DNA of 64,000 nucleotides from Paraburkholderia sp. CNPSo 3272 (GCF_024206495.1 NZ_JAMBPQ010000016.1:62001-126000); one strand, 5' to 3'; shown: positions 42,252-56,329, counted from the stretch's first letter. The notes: generated by a model not told the origin, from the sequence alone. A program made the numbers and translations.

Positions 42252-42458
42252 GGGCGCCAAAAAATGCCCCTCGCCTCAGCGCGGTTTCGCACCGTAAAAT
42301 AGCCCTCCAGCACACCGGAGACGGGCGGCGGCGCACCGCGCAGCCCGCCAGCGTCAAGCGCACACGCCACCCAACGCGTCTGCGCGAGCCGGGTCGCTTG
42401 CGCAGCACGCGCCGCTCACCCGGCTCGTTGCGCGCACAACAAATATGGGAGACACGCT

Positions 42459-43754
42459 GTGGGCTACTTTCACTGGTTCACCGAGTTGAACGCGCGCGAG
42501 CGGCGCACGCTCTACGCGGGATTCGGCGGCTACGCTGTCGACGCGTTCGACTTCATGATCTACTCGTTCCTGATCCCGACGCTCATCGCGACCTGGGGCA
42601 TGACCAAGGGCGAGGCCGGCATGATCGCGACCAGTTCGCTGATCTCGTCGGCGATCGGCGGCTGGCTCGCCGGCATCCTCGCCGACCGCTACGGCCGCGT
42701 GCGCGTGCTGCAGTGGACCATCGCCACCTTCGCGCTCTTCACCTGCCTCTCCGGCTTCACGCATTCGTTCTGGCAACTGCTCGCCACGCGCACGCTGCAG
42801 GGCATCGGCTTTGGCGGCGAATGGACGGTCGTCACGATGATGATGGCCGAAACGATCCGCTCGCCGCAGCATCGCGCGAAAGCCGTGGGCACGGTGCAGA
42901 GCAGCTGGTCGTTCGGCTGGGGCGCGGCCGCCATCCTGTACTGGGCCTTCTTCGCCCTGCTACCCGAGGAATACGCGTGGCGCGCGTGCTTCTGGATCGG
43001 CATCGTGCCTGCGCTCTGGATTCTCTATGTGCGCCGCAACGTGAGCGATCCCGACGTGTTCGTCGCCACGCGCCGGGCGCGCGAAAGCGGCGCGGTGCAA
43101 AGCCACTTCATGCAGATCTTCGCGCCCGCGCATCTGGCCACCACCCTGCTCGGCAGCGCGCTGTGCACCGGCATGCTCGGCGGCTACTACGCGATCACCA
43201 CGTGGCTGCCCACCTACCTCAAGACGGTGCGCCATCTCTCGGTGTTCAACACGAGCGGCTATCTGATCGTGCTGATCGTCGGCTCGTTCACGGGCTACAT
43301 CGTCGGCGCGATCCTGTGCGACAAGATCGGCCGACGCGCCTCGTTCATCCTGTTCGCCATCGGCTCGTTTGCGCTCGGCATGGCCTACACCATGCTGCCG
43401 ATCACCGACACCGCCATGCTCCTGCTCGGCTTTCCGCTCGGCATCGTCGTGCAGGGCATTTTCGCGGGCGTGGGCGCGTATCTCTCGGAGCTCTACCCGA
43501 ACGCGATTCGCGGCTCGGGTCAGGGCTTCTGCTACAACCTCGGACGCGGACTCGGCTCGTTTTTCCCCATTCTCGTAGGCATGTTCGCGCAAACCACCTC
43601 GCTCGTGAAGGCGATCGGCGTGGTAGCCGGCGCGGGCTATCTGCTCGTGATCGTCGCGGCGTTGTGCCTGCCGGAGACAAAGGGCAAGGCGCTGACCGAG
43701 GAAGTGCCTGATGCCGGGAGCGAGCGAGCGTCTGCGGAGTCCACTGCACGATGA
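42459..43754 (+). CDS. MFS transporter (sugar/aromatic-acid symporter type)
   Basis: A 431-aa protein with 12 hydrophobic segments. It starts at GTG 42459 (read MGYFHWFTELNARERR), with GGGAG 9 bp before it. The loop 2-3 motif is ADRYGRVRVLQW and the second-half counterpart is CDKIGRRASFILF. The WTVVTMMMAETIRSPQHRAK stretch is typical of the sialate/aromatic-acid group. The substrate is unknown. The next gene, 49 bp on, encodes a D-amino-acid dehydrogenase-like flavoprotein, so amino-acid uptake is possible but unproven. Confidence 0.88.
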   Translation: MGYFHWFTELNARERRTLYAGFGGYAVDAFDFMIYSFLIPTLIATWGMTKGEAGMIATSSLISSAIGGWLAGILADRYGRVRVLQWTIATFALFTCLSGFTHSFWQLLATRTLQGIGFGGEWTVVTMMMAETIRSPQHRAKAVGTVQSSWSFGWGAAAILYWAFFALLPEEYAWRACFWIGIVPALWILYVRRNVSDPDVFVATRRARESGAVQSHFMQIFAPAHLATTLLGSALCTGMLGGYYAITTWLPTYLKTVRHLSVFNTSGYLIVLIVGSFTGYIVGAILCDKIGRRASFILFAIGSFALGMAYTMLPITDTAMLLLGFPLGIVVQGIFAGVGAYLSELYPNAIRGSGQGFCYNLGRGLGSFFPILVGMFAQTTSLVKAIGVVAGAGYLLVIVAALCLPETKGKALTEEVPDAGSERASAESTAR

Positions 43755-43803
43755 GCGCGAACATGCTGCAATACCGACCGTCCCTCCGTGTTGGGCTACC
43801 GGC

Positions 43804-45168
43804 ATGAAAACGATCGTCCTCGGCGCCGGTGTGATCGGCGTCGCTACTGCGTACTATCTGAGCGAACGAGGCTGCGACGTCACGGTCGTCGAACGGGAAC
43901 CGGGCGTCGCGCTCGGCACGAGCTTCGGCAACGCCGGCGTCATCGCGCCCGGCTATGTCACGCCGTGGGCCGCGCCCGGCATGCCCGCGAAGCTCATCAA
44001 GTATCTGCTCAAGCCTACCTCGCCGCTCATCTTCCGGCCCACGCTCGACGCCGCGCAGTGGCGCTGGATCGCGCGCTGGCTGCGCGAGTGCGATCTCGCG
44101 CGCTTTCGCGTGAACAAGCAGCGCATGCAGCGCATCGCCTATTACAGCCGCGAATGCCTGCACGCGTTTCGCGCCACGCACGCGTTCGAGTACGGGCGCA
44201 GCCAGGGCTATCTCCAGCTCTTTCGCAGCGACTACGACCTCGAACTCGCACAACCGGCGCTCGGCGTGCTGCGCGACGCGGGCATCGTCTATCGCGAGCT
44301 CGATGCAGCCGCCTGCGCGCAGGTCGAGCCGGGGCTCGCCTGGTCGCGCGTGAAACCGGTGGCGGGCGTCTATCTGCCCGAAGACGAGGCCGGCGACTGC
44401 GCACGCTTTACGCGCGAGTTGCGCTCCGTTTGCGAAGCACGCGGCGTCACGTTTCTGTTCGATACCGAAGTGCTCGCGCTCGAAGCCGCGGGCGGCAAGG
44501 TGAACGGCGTGCGCGTGCGCGCCGTGCCTGGACGGCGCACGGCGAACAACCGAAAGGACCGGCGCGAGCTGCGCCGCGCGCCGGCCGAAGTGCTGCGCCC
44601 GGCCGAGCGCAGCGAGCCCACCGACGACACGCCCTACACGCTTGCCGCCGACGCCGTGGTGGTCGCACTGGGCGTGGAGAGCGCGGCGCTCGTCGCGCCG
44701 CTTGGCGTGCGGGTGCCGCTGTATCCGGTGAAAGGCTATTCGGCCACGCTGCCCGTGGTCGACGAGCAGAAGGCCCCGCGCGCGGCGCTCATGGACGAGT
44801 CGCTCAAGACGGCGATCACGCGCTTCGGCCCGTATCTGCGTGTGGCGGGGACGGCGGAACTGGGCGACCACCGCGCGACGCTGCGCGAGCAGGCGCTGCA
44901 AACGCTCATGAAGGTGCTCGACGACTGGTTCCCGCACGCCGCGACGCCTTCGTCGGCGCAATTCTGGGTGGGGCGCCGGCCGATGGTGCCGGACGGCGCG
45001 CCGCTGCTCGGCACGTCGGGCGTGGATGGCCTGTGGCTGAACGTCGGGCACGGCTCGACTGGCTGGGCGATGTCGATGGGCTCGGGACGCGTGCTCGCGG
45101 ATCTCGTCACGCAGCGCGTGCCGGAAATCGATCTCGATGGATTGACGCTGGCGCGGTATCGCCACTAA
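43804..45168 (+). CDS. D-amino-acid dehydrogenase-like flavoprotein (DadA family)
   Basis: A 454-aa protein. The FAD motif is VLGAGVIGVATAYYLSERG at the N-terminus; SFGNAGVIAPGYVTPWAAPG and the C-terminal LWLNVGHGSTGWAMSMGSG are DadA hallmarks. DadA enzymes oxidise D-amino acids and pass electrons to the respiratory chain. Residues near 238-280 form a charged insert (GRRTANNRKDRRELRRAP and more) not seen in usual DadA. ATG 43804 fits the family start. Confidence 0.9.
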   Translation: MKTIVLGAGVIGVATAYYLSERGCDVTVVEREPGVALGTSFGNAGVIAPGYVTPWAAPGMPAKLIKYLLKPTSPLIFRPTLDAAQWRWIARWLRECDLARFRVNKQRMQRIAYYSRECLHAFRATHAFEYGRSQGYLQLFRSDYDLELAQPALGVLRDAGIVYRELDAAACAQVEPGLAWSRVKPVAGVYLPEDEAGDCARFTRELRSVCEARGVTFLFDTEVLALEAAGGKVNGVRVRAVPGRRTANNRKDRRELRRAPAEVLRPAERSEPTDDTPYTLAADAVVVALGVESAALVAPLGVRVPLYPVKGYSATLPVVDEQKAPRAALMDESLKTAITRFGPYLRVAGTAELGDHRATLREQALQTLMKVLDDWFPHAATPSSAQFWVGRRPMVPDGAPLLGTSGVDGLWLNVGHGSTGWAMSMGSGRVLADLVTQRVPEIDLDGLTLARYRH

Positions 45169-45219
45169 ACGCCGGTCGAGACTCCAGCTCGCGGCGACGC
45201 CTCAATCCGCGGCGACGCC

Positions 45220-45780
45220 TCAATCGAGCGCGACGCTCGCCAACGCCTCGTAGCGCGCGCCCTGCCTCGCGAGCGTGCTCGAATACAGCACCAGCGATTC
45301 GAAGCGCAACGGCGGCAGCGCTTCGCCGCTGCTAGCCGCCGGCGCGCCCACGGCGTCGCGCGCGAAGCGCGCGAGCGTCACGTGCGGGCGGAACGCTCGC
45401 GCGTCGAGTGGCAATCCCACGTCGCCCATGAGTGAGCGCACGTGCCAGTCGAGCGCCGTGAACGCATCCGACATCGCGAGCACCGCCACCATAAGGCGCG
45501 GATGCGCACGTCCCGGCCAGCATTCGATATCGGTGACCTGCGCGGGCGGGATGAGCGGCGCGTGCTCGGCGAGCCGCCGCGACAGCGCGTGCCCCTGGTC
45601 GAACGACATCGCGCCGATGAATGTCACTGTCAGATGGAGCTGCGCATAGGGCACGCGCCGCGCATTGGGCGGCACGTCCAGCGCGGCGAGCGCATCGCGC
45701 GACGCCGCAGTGGGCGAAAGCGCGATGAAGCAGCGCCGCCATTGCTGCGTGTCACGATCGGTCTCGCGGGCTTCGGACAT
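45220..45780 (-). CDS. thpR: RNA 2',3'-cyclic phosphodiesterase (2'-5' RNA ligase family)
   Basis: A 186-aa protein with the paired HxT motifs of the 2H phosphoesterase superfamily: HLTVTFIG near residue 49 and HVTLARF near residue 132. It acts on 2',3'-cyclic phosphate or 2'-5' bonds in RNA. The physiological substrate is uncertain. It reads in the same direction as gltD, but a strong terminator lies between. Confidence 0.93.
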   Translation of the reverse strand: MSEARETDRDTQQWRRCFIALSPTAASRDALAALDVPPNARRVPYAQLHLTVTFIGAMSFDQGHALSRRLAEHAPLIPPAQVTDIECWPGRAHPRLMVAVLAMSDAFTALDWHVRSLMGDVGLPLDARAFRPHVTLARFARDAVGAPAASSGEALPPLRFESLVLYSSTLARQGARYEALASVALD

Positions 45781-45868
45781 GATCGGCGGGCCTCGTTCGG
45801 TCGGGCAATCGCGTCATGGTAATCCTCTCGGGCGAGGCGCGCGCCCATGCAGACCCGCGCACGGACGT

Positions 45869-45903
45869 AAAAAAGCCGGGTCACCCTCGCGGGTGCCCGG
45901 CTT
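45869..45903 (-). terminator. Terminator downstream of gltBD
   Basis: AAGCCGGG/CCCGGCTT plus CACCC/GGGTG form a 13-bp stem with a one-base bulge and the loop TCGC. On the minus strand six T residues (45874-45869) follow. It ends the gltBD unit downstream of the duplicated gltD ends. Confidence 0.88.
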
Positions 45904-45977
45904 CTGTCGTTGCGTCTCCTGCGGTCTCCCGTGTGTCCCCTCTAACCGACCGTGTCGAATAGCGGGACACACCGGAT

Positions 45978-46215
45978 TTAACGCGGCAACTCCGAGCTGC
46001 CCATCAGGTACGCATCGACGGAGCGCGCGCATTGGCGGCCTTCGCGTGTCGACCAGAGTTAGCGCTTTAGCGCTTACTCTGGTCCCAATCCGCGGTTTAA
46101 CGCGGCAACTCCGAGCTGCCCATCAAATACGCATCGACGGAGCGCGCGCATTGACGGCCCTCACGTGTCGACCAGAGTTAGCGCTTTAGCGCTTACTCTG
46201 GTCCCAATCCGCGGT
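45978..46215 (-). repeat. Two 119-bp tandem partial copies of the gltD 3' end, each with a palindrome
   Basis: Units at 45978-46096 and 46097-46215 follow the real gltD end at 46216 without a gap. Each repeats the last 22 codons of gltD plus stop (REGRQCARSVDAYL through SSELPR), then a spacer with an imperfect hairpin (46051-46084 and 46170-46203; GACCAGAGT...ACTCTGGTC with loop TTTA). The copy next to gltD is identical to the gene over about 70 bp. The far copy differs at about six sites. Only the 46216 copy is in frame with gltD. Confidence 0.93.
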
Positions 46216-47682
46216 TTAACGCGGCAACTCCGAGCTGCCCATCAAATACGCATCGACGGAGCGCGCGCATTGACGGCCCTCACGGATAGCCCACACCACG
46301 AGCGACTGGCCGCGGCGCATGTCGCCGGCGGTGAAGACCTTGTCGACCGACGTGTAGTACGCCTTCTCGCCTTCGGTCGAGGCACGCACGTTGCCGCGCG
46401 CATCCTTCTCGACGCCGAATGCTTCGAGCACCGGCGAAACCGGCTGCGTGAAGCCCATGGCGAGCAGCACGAGATCGGCCTTCATTTCGAATTCCGAGCC
46501 CGGCACTTCAACCATCTTGCCGTCCTTCCACTCCACGCGCGCGGCGACCAGCTTCTCGATCTTGCCGTTCTTGCCTTCGAGGCGCTTGGTCGCCACCGCC
46601 CAGTCGCGCGAACAGCCTTCGTCGTGCGACGACGACGTGCGCAGCTTGATCGGCCAGTACGGCCACACGAGCGGCTTGTTCTCTTCCTCGGGCGGCTGCG
46701 GCAGCAGTTCGAACTGCGTGACGCTCTTCGCGCCATGACGGTTCGAGGTGCCCACGCAGTCGGAACCCGTATCGCCGCCGCCGATCACGACCACGTGCTT
46801 GCCCTTGGCGAGCAACTGGTTCGGCAGCTTGTCGCCGGCGTTGACCTTGTTCTGCTGCGGCAGGAACTCCATGGCGTAGTAGATGCCTTCGAGTTCACGG
46901 CCCGGCACCGGCAGGTCACGCGGCGTTTCCGAACCGCCTGCGATCACCACGGCGTCGAACTGGTCCTTCAACTCCTCCGGCGAGACCGTTTCCTTCGCCG
47001 TGTTGCCGATGTGCGCAGGTAACTCGCCACGGCCGATGAACACGTTGGTGCGGAACGTCACGCCTTCCGCTTCCATCTGGCGCATGCGGCGGTCGATCAG
47101 CCACTTTTCCAGCTTGAAGTCGGGGATGCCGTAGCGCAGCAGGCCGCCGATGCGGTCGTTCTTCTCGAACACCGTCACGTCGTGCCCGGCACGGGCAAGC
47201 TGCTGTGCGGCGGCGAGGCCCGCGGGGCCCGAACCGACTACGGCAACCTTCTTGCCCGTCTTGTGCTTCGCGACTTGCGGCGCGACCCAGCCTTCGGCCC
47301 AGGCCTTGTCGATGATCGCGTGCTCGATCGACTTGATGCCGACCGGATCGTCGTTGATGCCGAGCGTACACGCCGCTTCGCAGGGCGCCGGGCAGATGCG
47401 GCCCGTGAACTCGGGGAAATTGTTCGTGGAATGCAGGACGTCGATCGCGCTCTTCCAGTCCTGGCGGAACACGAGGTCGTTGAAGTCCGGAATGATGTTG
47501 TTGACCGGGCAGCCGTTGTTGCAGAACGGGATGCCGCAGTCCATGCAGCGTGCGCCCTGGATCTTCGCGTCGGCGTCGGAGAGCGCCGCCACGAATTCCT
47601 TGTAGTGCTTCACGCGCGTGAGCGGTGCTTCGTACGCCTCATGCTGGCGCTCGAACTCGAGAAAACCGGTTGCCTTACCCAT
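46216..47682 (-). CDS. gltD: Glutamate synthase (NADPH) small subunit
   Basis: A 488-aa protein. The N-terminal 4Fe-4S region has CMDCGIPFCNNGCP and CPAPCEAAC. The FAD motif is VAVVGSGPAGLAAAQQLA near residue 147 and the NADPH motif VVIGGGDTGSDCVG near 293. It passes electrons from NADPH to the large subunit. It lies 104 bp downstream of gltB. Its last 22 codons are repeated twice downstream. Confidence 0.97.
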   Translation of the reverse strand: MGKATGFLEFERQHEAYEAPLTRVKHYKEFVAALSDADAKIQGARCMDCGIPFCNNGCPVNNIIPDFNDLVFRQDWKSAIDVLHSTNNFPEFTGRICPAPCEAACTLGINDDPVGIKSIEHAIIDKAWAEGWVAPQVAKHKTGKKVAVVGSGPAGLAAAQQLARAGHDVTVFEKNDRIGGLLRYGIPDFKLEKWLIDRRMRQMEAEGVTFRTNVFIGRGELPAHIGNTAKETVSPEELKDQFDAVVIAGGSETPRDLPVPGRELEGIYYAMEFLPQQNKVNAGDKLPNQLLAKGKHVVVIGGGDTGSDCVGTSNRHGAKSVTQFELLPQPPEEENKPLVWPYWPIKLRTSSSHDEGCSRDWAVATKRLEGKNGKIEKLVAARVEWKDGKMVEVPGSEFEMKADLVLLAMGFTQPVSPVLEAFGVEKDARGNVRASTEGEKAYYTSVDKVFTAGDMRRGQSLVVWAIREGRQCARSVDAYLMGSSELPR

Positions 47683-47786
47683 AGGGTTCTCGTCTATCTC
47701 TATCTATTCGGTGAGGGGACCGCGCCCGCCGCCGCTTCAGTGAGCGCGGCGGGCGCTTCGTCTTCGTTCAGTCGTCGTCTTGCGGA

Positions 47787-52487
<4,701 letters not shown>

Positions 52488-52740
52488 GGGGACACCGTCA
52501 GAGTGGGGGCCGTTGCCAGCCGTTGAATCCGTTTTCTTGATTTACGCCGCTTACGTGACCGCTGTACGGCGTTGCGCGGGTACTACGTGCTTCCCGCGTT
52601 ATGCGCCCAGGAGAGCCGAAAGGCGAATATACGCGACGAATCAAGGGGATGCAAATAAAAGGTGATGATTGAACCCCAATTATCGAGTTGGTGCATTCGC
52701 ACATTTTTTTATTGGTGCCATATCAAAGACGGACAAAAGA

Positions 52741-52764
52741 AAACGGCATCCGGAGATGCCGTTT
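52741..52764 (-). terminator. Terminator after the RAYT-like gene
   Basis: AAACGGCATC and GATGCCGTTT pair over 10 bp around CGGA. On the minus strand the stem is followed by TCTTTTG. It lies 29 bp after the stop at 52794 and should keep that gene's transcripts from entering gltB. Confidence 0.85.
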
Positions 52765-52793
52765 ATCTCGTAAACATTTGATCCGAAAAGCAA

Positions 52794-53828
52794 TCAGTGA
52801 GCACCAGTGCCCGGCTTGCGCTCGTCGTGTTCCGAACTCGAACCGGAGGAGGCACCGTTGCCGGAATCCTGCGAACCACCGGAATGGCCGCTCGCGCCAC
52901 CCGGATTTCCACCCGATGTTGTAGCCGAACCACTCCCGGCGTGGCCGCCTCCGTGCGTCGAGGTCGAGCCAGCCGGGTTGGCGCCGGAGTGCGAGCTAGA
53001 ATGGGGGCCAGATTTGGCGGCGCCATGCCCCGCCGGCTGACCGCCGCCTGCGCCCGATCCGGCCGCAGGCGTCGAAGCCGGGCTTGCGGTGGGCGCGGCG
53101 CCAATAGCGCCCTGCGTTGCCGCAGGCGTGCCCGGCGCCTCGCGCACCTTGCGCGGGCGCCCGCGCGGCAGCGGCGAGACGCGCCGGTTCGCCGTGCGCG
53201 ACGCCCAATCGCGGTACGTGTCGCTGCCGAGCACCCAGCCCTTGAGCGTGGCCTGCATGAGCTGCGTCGTTTCGCGTTCGTCGAGCACCTGCTCGCAGAG
53301 TTCGCGATACGCGCGCTGACGCTCGAACGGCGTATTACCGAGCGCCCAGTAGAGCGGATGGTCGGTGATGAGGCTGTCGACGGTCAGGCCGATGTGATGC
53401 CGGTAGCTCGACCATCGATAGTCTTCGGGCGCCGTCACGAGGTGGCCGCGCACCGGTGCGAGCTCGACGACGCGGCTCGCCAGCAGGAAGAAGCGCTCGC
53501 CCTCGATGACCGTCGCGCGGTAGCGCCCCTCCCAGAGCGTGCCGCGACGCGCATAGCGCCGGTTGAAATGCGCCACGTAGCGCCGGCCGACCGCCTGCAT
53601 TGCCTTGGGCAGGCTGGATTCGTCGGAGGGCGTCACGAGCAGTTGCACCGCGCCGGGCATCAAAACCCACGCATGCACCGCCAGATGATGATCGCGCGCC
53701 GCGGCCTTCAGGCAGTCGATGAACAGTTCGTAGTCCTGGTCATCGACGAACGCGGGCTGCTGATCGAGACCGCGCAGGATCACATGCTGTGGCTGATCGG
53801 GAACATAAAGACGTGCAAGCCGTGCCAT
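52794..53828 (-). CDS. REP-associated tyrosine transposase-like (RAYT) protein with lost HUH motif
   Basis: A 344-aa protein starting MARLARLYVPDQPQHVILRG at 53828. Residues 1-195 follow the RAYT/Y1 transposase pattern, including GRRYVAHFNRRYARRGTLWE with the expected Tyr84 and LVTAPEDYRWSSYRHHIG. The metal-binding HUH, normally NHVHLL, reads PGAVQLLVTP (residues 58-67), so both His are gone. From about residue 215 the protein becomes a Gly/Ser/His/Pro-rich low-complexity tail. The intact frame, terminator and promoter spacing argue for a kept, domesticated function rather than active transposition. Confidence 0.87.
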   Translation of the reverse strand: MARLARLYVPDQPQHVILRGLDQQPAFVDDQDYELFIDCLKAAARDHHLAVHAWVLMPGAVQLLVTPSDESSLPKAMQAVGRRYVAHFNRRYARRGTLWEGRYRATVIEGERFFLLASRVVELAPVRGHLVTAPEDYRWSSYRHHIGLTVDSLITDHPLYWALGNTPFERQRAYRELCEQVLDERETTQLMQATLKGWVLGSDTYRDWASRTANRRVSPLPRGRPRKVREAPGTPAATQGAIGAAPTASPASTPAAGSGAGGGQPAGHGAAKSGPHSSSHSGANPAGSTSTHGGGHAGSGSATTSGGNPGGASGHSGGSQDSGNGASSGSSSEHDERKPGTGAH

Positions 53829-54017
53829 GCTCGATTTTCCTGGTTCCGTTGGTGAATACCCGCAGACCCGCCAGGCCCCACCAGCGTTAGTTCTCGCTGG
53901 CATGCGGCTTCGGCGGAAAGCTCGCGGCGCTTAGTAAAAAAGCTCTAACGGTCGCGTCTGGTTTGTTGCAAACGTTGTGTTCATAATGAGCGGGCCTTTC
54001 ATGGAGGAGCAATTAAT

Positions 54018-54737
54018 ATGAAATTAAAACAGGCGCTGGCAGGGGTCGCCGCGCTCGCCAGTTTCACGGCGGCACACGCACAATCCGCAAACACCTTCTA
54101 CGTCACCACCGGCTGGTTCCGCTTCATGCCGCAGGACACCAGCGATCCGCTCAAGATCGACACCGTCGGCGGCGCGCCCGTCAACATGGCCATTCCGAAT
54201 ACAGGCGCCAGTGTCGGCTCGGCCGACACCGTGGGTTTCTCCCTCGGCTACTACATCACCGACCACTTCGCTACCGAAGCCGAACTGGGCATTCCGCCGA
54301 AGTTCGATATTTCCGGCGGCGGCAGCTTCAGCAGCTTCGGCAAGGTCGGCTCGGCAAAGCTGTGGAGTCCCGCGCTGCTGTTCAAGTACTACTTCAACAG
54401 CCCCGAAGCAAAATTCCGTCCTTACCTCGGCGTCGGCGTGACCTACGCCTGGTTCACCGACGCGAAGATCACCAACGGCTCCTTCGAACAGGGTGTACTT
54501 GGGGGTCCGACCAGTGTTTCGACGGATCGTTCCTGGGCCCCCGTGTTTAACCTGGGCTTCAACTACAACTTCACGAAGCACTGGTTCGCCGGTTTCTCGC
54601 TCTCGTACATCCCGATCAACGTGACGGCCACGTACCACACGACGCTGAACAACCAGTTCGGCACCCAGCGAGTCGCGGAATCGAAGATTCACCTGAACCC
54701 GCTCGTGACGTACCTGAAGGTCGGCTACAACTTCTAA
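54018..54737 (+). CDS. OmpW family outer-membrane protein
   Basis: A 239-aa protein with a signal peptide (KLKQALAGVAALASFTAAHA). It shows alternating beta-strand pattern, the family stretch GYYITDHFATEAELGIPPKF, and FKYYFNSPEAKFRPYLGVGVTYAWF. The last residue is Phe (GYNF), as required for outer-membrane insertion. It forms an eight-stranded barrel for small hydrophobic molecules. A good AGGAG site lies before the start. Confidence 0.93.
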   Translation: MKLKQALAGVAALASFTAAHAQSANTFYVTTGWFRFMPQDTSDPLKIDTVGGAPVNMAIPNTGASVGSADTVGFSLGYYITDHFATEAELGIPPKFDISGGGSFSSFGKVGSAKLWSPALLFKYYFNSPEAKFRPYLGVGVTYAWFTDAKITNGSFEQGVLGGPTSVSTDRSWAPVFNLGFNYNFTKHWFAGFSLSYIPINVTATYHTTLNNQFGTQRVAESKIHLNPLVTYLKVGYNF

Positions 54738-55113
54738 CGCCCTTCGGCGCCCCGCACTACCTCGCGCCGCCCCTTCGCCCCGCCCTTGCGGCGTCTGGCG
54801 GAGGGCGGCGTTTCCCGCCCGGCCGTGCACTTCCCTTCTTGGCGTCTCCATCGATTTTTCCCCGCCTTCGCATGGGCTTATCCTGATTCTATGCCTCTGC
54901 GAAAAAGCGTGCTGTCCCCGTAATCACCTGTTTTGTCACCAGAGAGCGAATCCCAGCCTGGCAGGCGTTTGCCCCCGGCGCGCTGCGCTCGTTCAAGGCT
55001 CGGGCACTGGAATTGCGCAATACTTGCCCTCCTGCCCTCGCCCTACCGCGCCCTTTTTCGTGCGCCCCGCGGCGAGCCTTTTTACCTGTGACTTTTCAAC
55101 GACGGAGCCATAC
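54738..55113. other. Gene-free stretch between the ompW-like and DUF883 genes
   Basis: In these 376 bp I see no protein frame or RNA gene that I can support. The first 100 bp are very GC-rich with overlapping small inverted repeats (around 54780-54815) that could end ompW transcription. Confidence 0.4.
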
Positions 55114-55488
55114 ATGAGCGCCTTTCCGAACACGCGAGAAGCCCTCGGCGATTCCTGGACGCGCACCAGCCGACACGCGCGGCGCATCGCGCGCCGCGGC
55201 CGCAGCGCCGCCGCCGATATCACCGACGAGCTGCGTGATCTGCTCGCCGAGCTGGAAAACACGCTGGGCGAAGGAACCCAGGCCGATGCCGCCGCGCTGC
55301 GCGCCGACATCCGCAAGCGTCTCGACGCCGCCCGCGAGCGGCTCGAAGTGGCGCGTGCAGCCGCGCGCGACCATACTGACGCGGCCATCGCCGGCGCCGA
55401 CGACTACGTGCACCGTAATCCCTGGCAGGCCGTCGCGATCGCTGGCGGCGTAGCGCTGGTAATGGGCGCCCTGCTGTCGCGCCGCTGA
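55114..55488 (+). CDS. DUF883 (ElaB/YqjD-like) ribosome- and membrane-associated protein
   Basis: A 124-aa protein. The long charged helix (residues 35-95, DELRDLLAELENTLGEG) is typical of DUF883, followed by DDYVHRNPWQAVAIAGG and a C-terminal membrane segment ending in ALLSRR. Homologues bind ribosomes at the inner membrane in stationary phase. Start 55114 follows a weak GGAG. Confidence 0.92.
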   Translation: MSAFPNTREALGDSWTRTSRHARRIARRGRSAAADITDELRDLLAELENTLGEGTQADAAALRADIRKRLDAARERLEVARAAARDHTDAAIAGADDYVHRNPWQAVAIAGGVALVMGALLSRR

Positions 55489-55523
55489 AGGAAGATCCGG
55501 GCGCCGGGCGCCCGGGCTGGGCC

Positions 55524-56282
55524 TCAAGCGTCGAGCGTGTGCGGCCCGATCACGTCGATACGGTCGGTGCAGACCGTATCGACGCCCCAGCTCACTAGTT
55601 GCCGGGCGCGCTCGAGGTCGTTCACCGTATAGGCGAGGATGAAAAGCCCCGCCGACTTGATGCGCTCGACGAGCGCCTCGTCCAGATGGCGATGGCTCGT
55701 ATGGAGCGACACACACTCGAGCGCCGCCGTCTGCTCGCGCCAGTCGGCGGGCACGCGCTCGAATAGCAGGCCGCGCGGCAGTTGCGGCGCGCTCGCGCGC
55801 GCTGCCTCGAGCGCCGCGTAGGAAAACGACGAGAGCAAAGGCGGCATGCCCGTCTGCGCTTCTTGCTCCCACAGGCGCGCCGTTTCGGCGCCGACCATGC
55901 GCCCTGTCTCCACGTCGCGGCCCGTGCAAGGCTTGATCTCGACGTTCGCCGCAAGCCCCAGCTCACGACAGCACGCCGCGACTTGAGCGAGCGGGGGCAT
56001 CCGTTCGCCTGCAAAACGCGCGTCCCGCCAGCTGCCCGCGTCCAGCGTGGCAAGTTCCGCGTAGCGCATGCACGCCGCCGCGCCGTGCCCGTTCGACGTG
56101 CGGTCCACCGTGTCGTCGTGGAGCAGGAACACGACGTTGTCGAGGGACAGCCTGGCATCGAACTCGACCATCGTATGGCCGAGGCCCGCACCGGTGCGCA
56201 GCCCCGCGAGCGTGTTCTCGGGCGCGAGCGTGCCGCCTCCTCGGTGCGCGGCAACGCGCGGATAGGGCCAGGACTTGATCAA
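55524..56282 (-). CDS. ugpQ: Glycerophosphodiester phosphodiesterase
   Basis: A 252-aa TIM barrel. The catalytic HRG of AHRGGGTLAPENTLAG lies near residue 12, with EFDARLSLDN and LLHDDTVDRTSNG close by, and IKP near residue 127. The frame has no ATG at the right place. TTG 56282 (read MIKSWPYPRVAAHRG) has GGGAG at proper spacing and is the best start. It splits glycerophosphodiesters to glycerol-3-phosphate and alcohols; it has no signal peptide, so acts in the cytoplasm. 47 bp downstream of dgt. Confidence 0.92.
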   Translation of the reverse strand: MIKSWPYPRVAAHRGGGTLAPENTLAGLRTGAGLGHTMVEFDARLSLDNVVFLLHDDTVDRTSNGHGAAACMRYAELATLDAGSWRDARFAGERMPPLAQVAACCRELGLAANVEIKPCTGRDVETGRMVGAETARLWEQEAQTGMPPLLSSFSYAALEAARASAPQLPRGLLFERVPADWREQTAALECVSLHTSHRHLDEALVERIKSAGLFILAYTVNDLERARQLVSWGVDTVCTDRIDVIGPHTLDA

Positions 56283-56329
56283 ATGGGCTCCCGGAAGGCA
56301 GGGGCGGTGAGATAGGGCGAGCCGCGCCC

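Noticed and set aside
45978..46215. The 119-bp tandem units as a CRISPR array
   Set aside because: The units are full-length copies of a gene end, with no variable spacers and no cas genes nearby.
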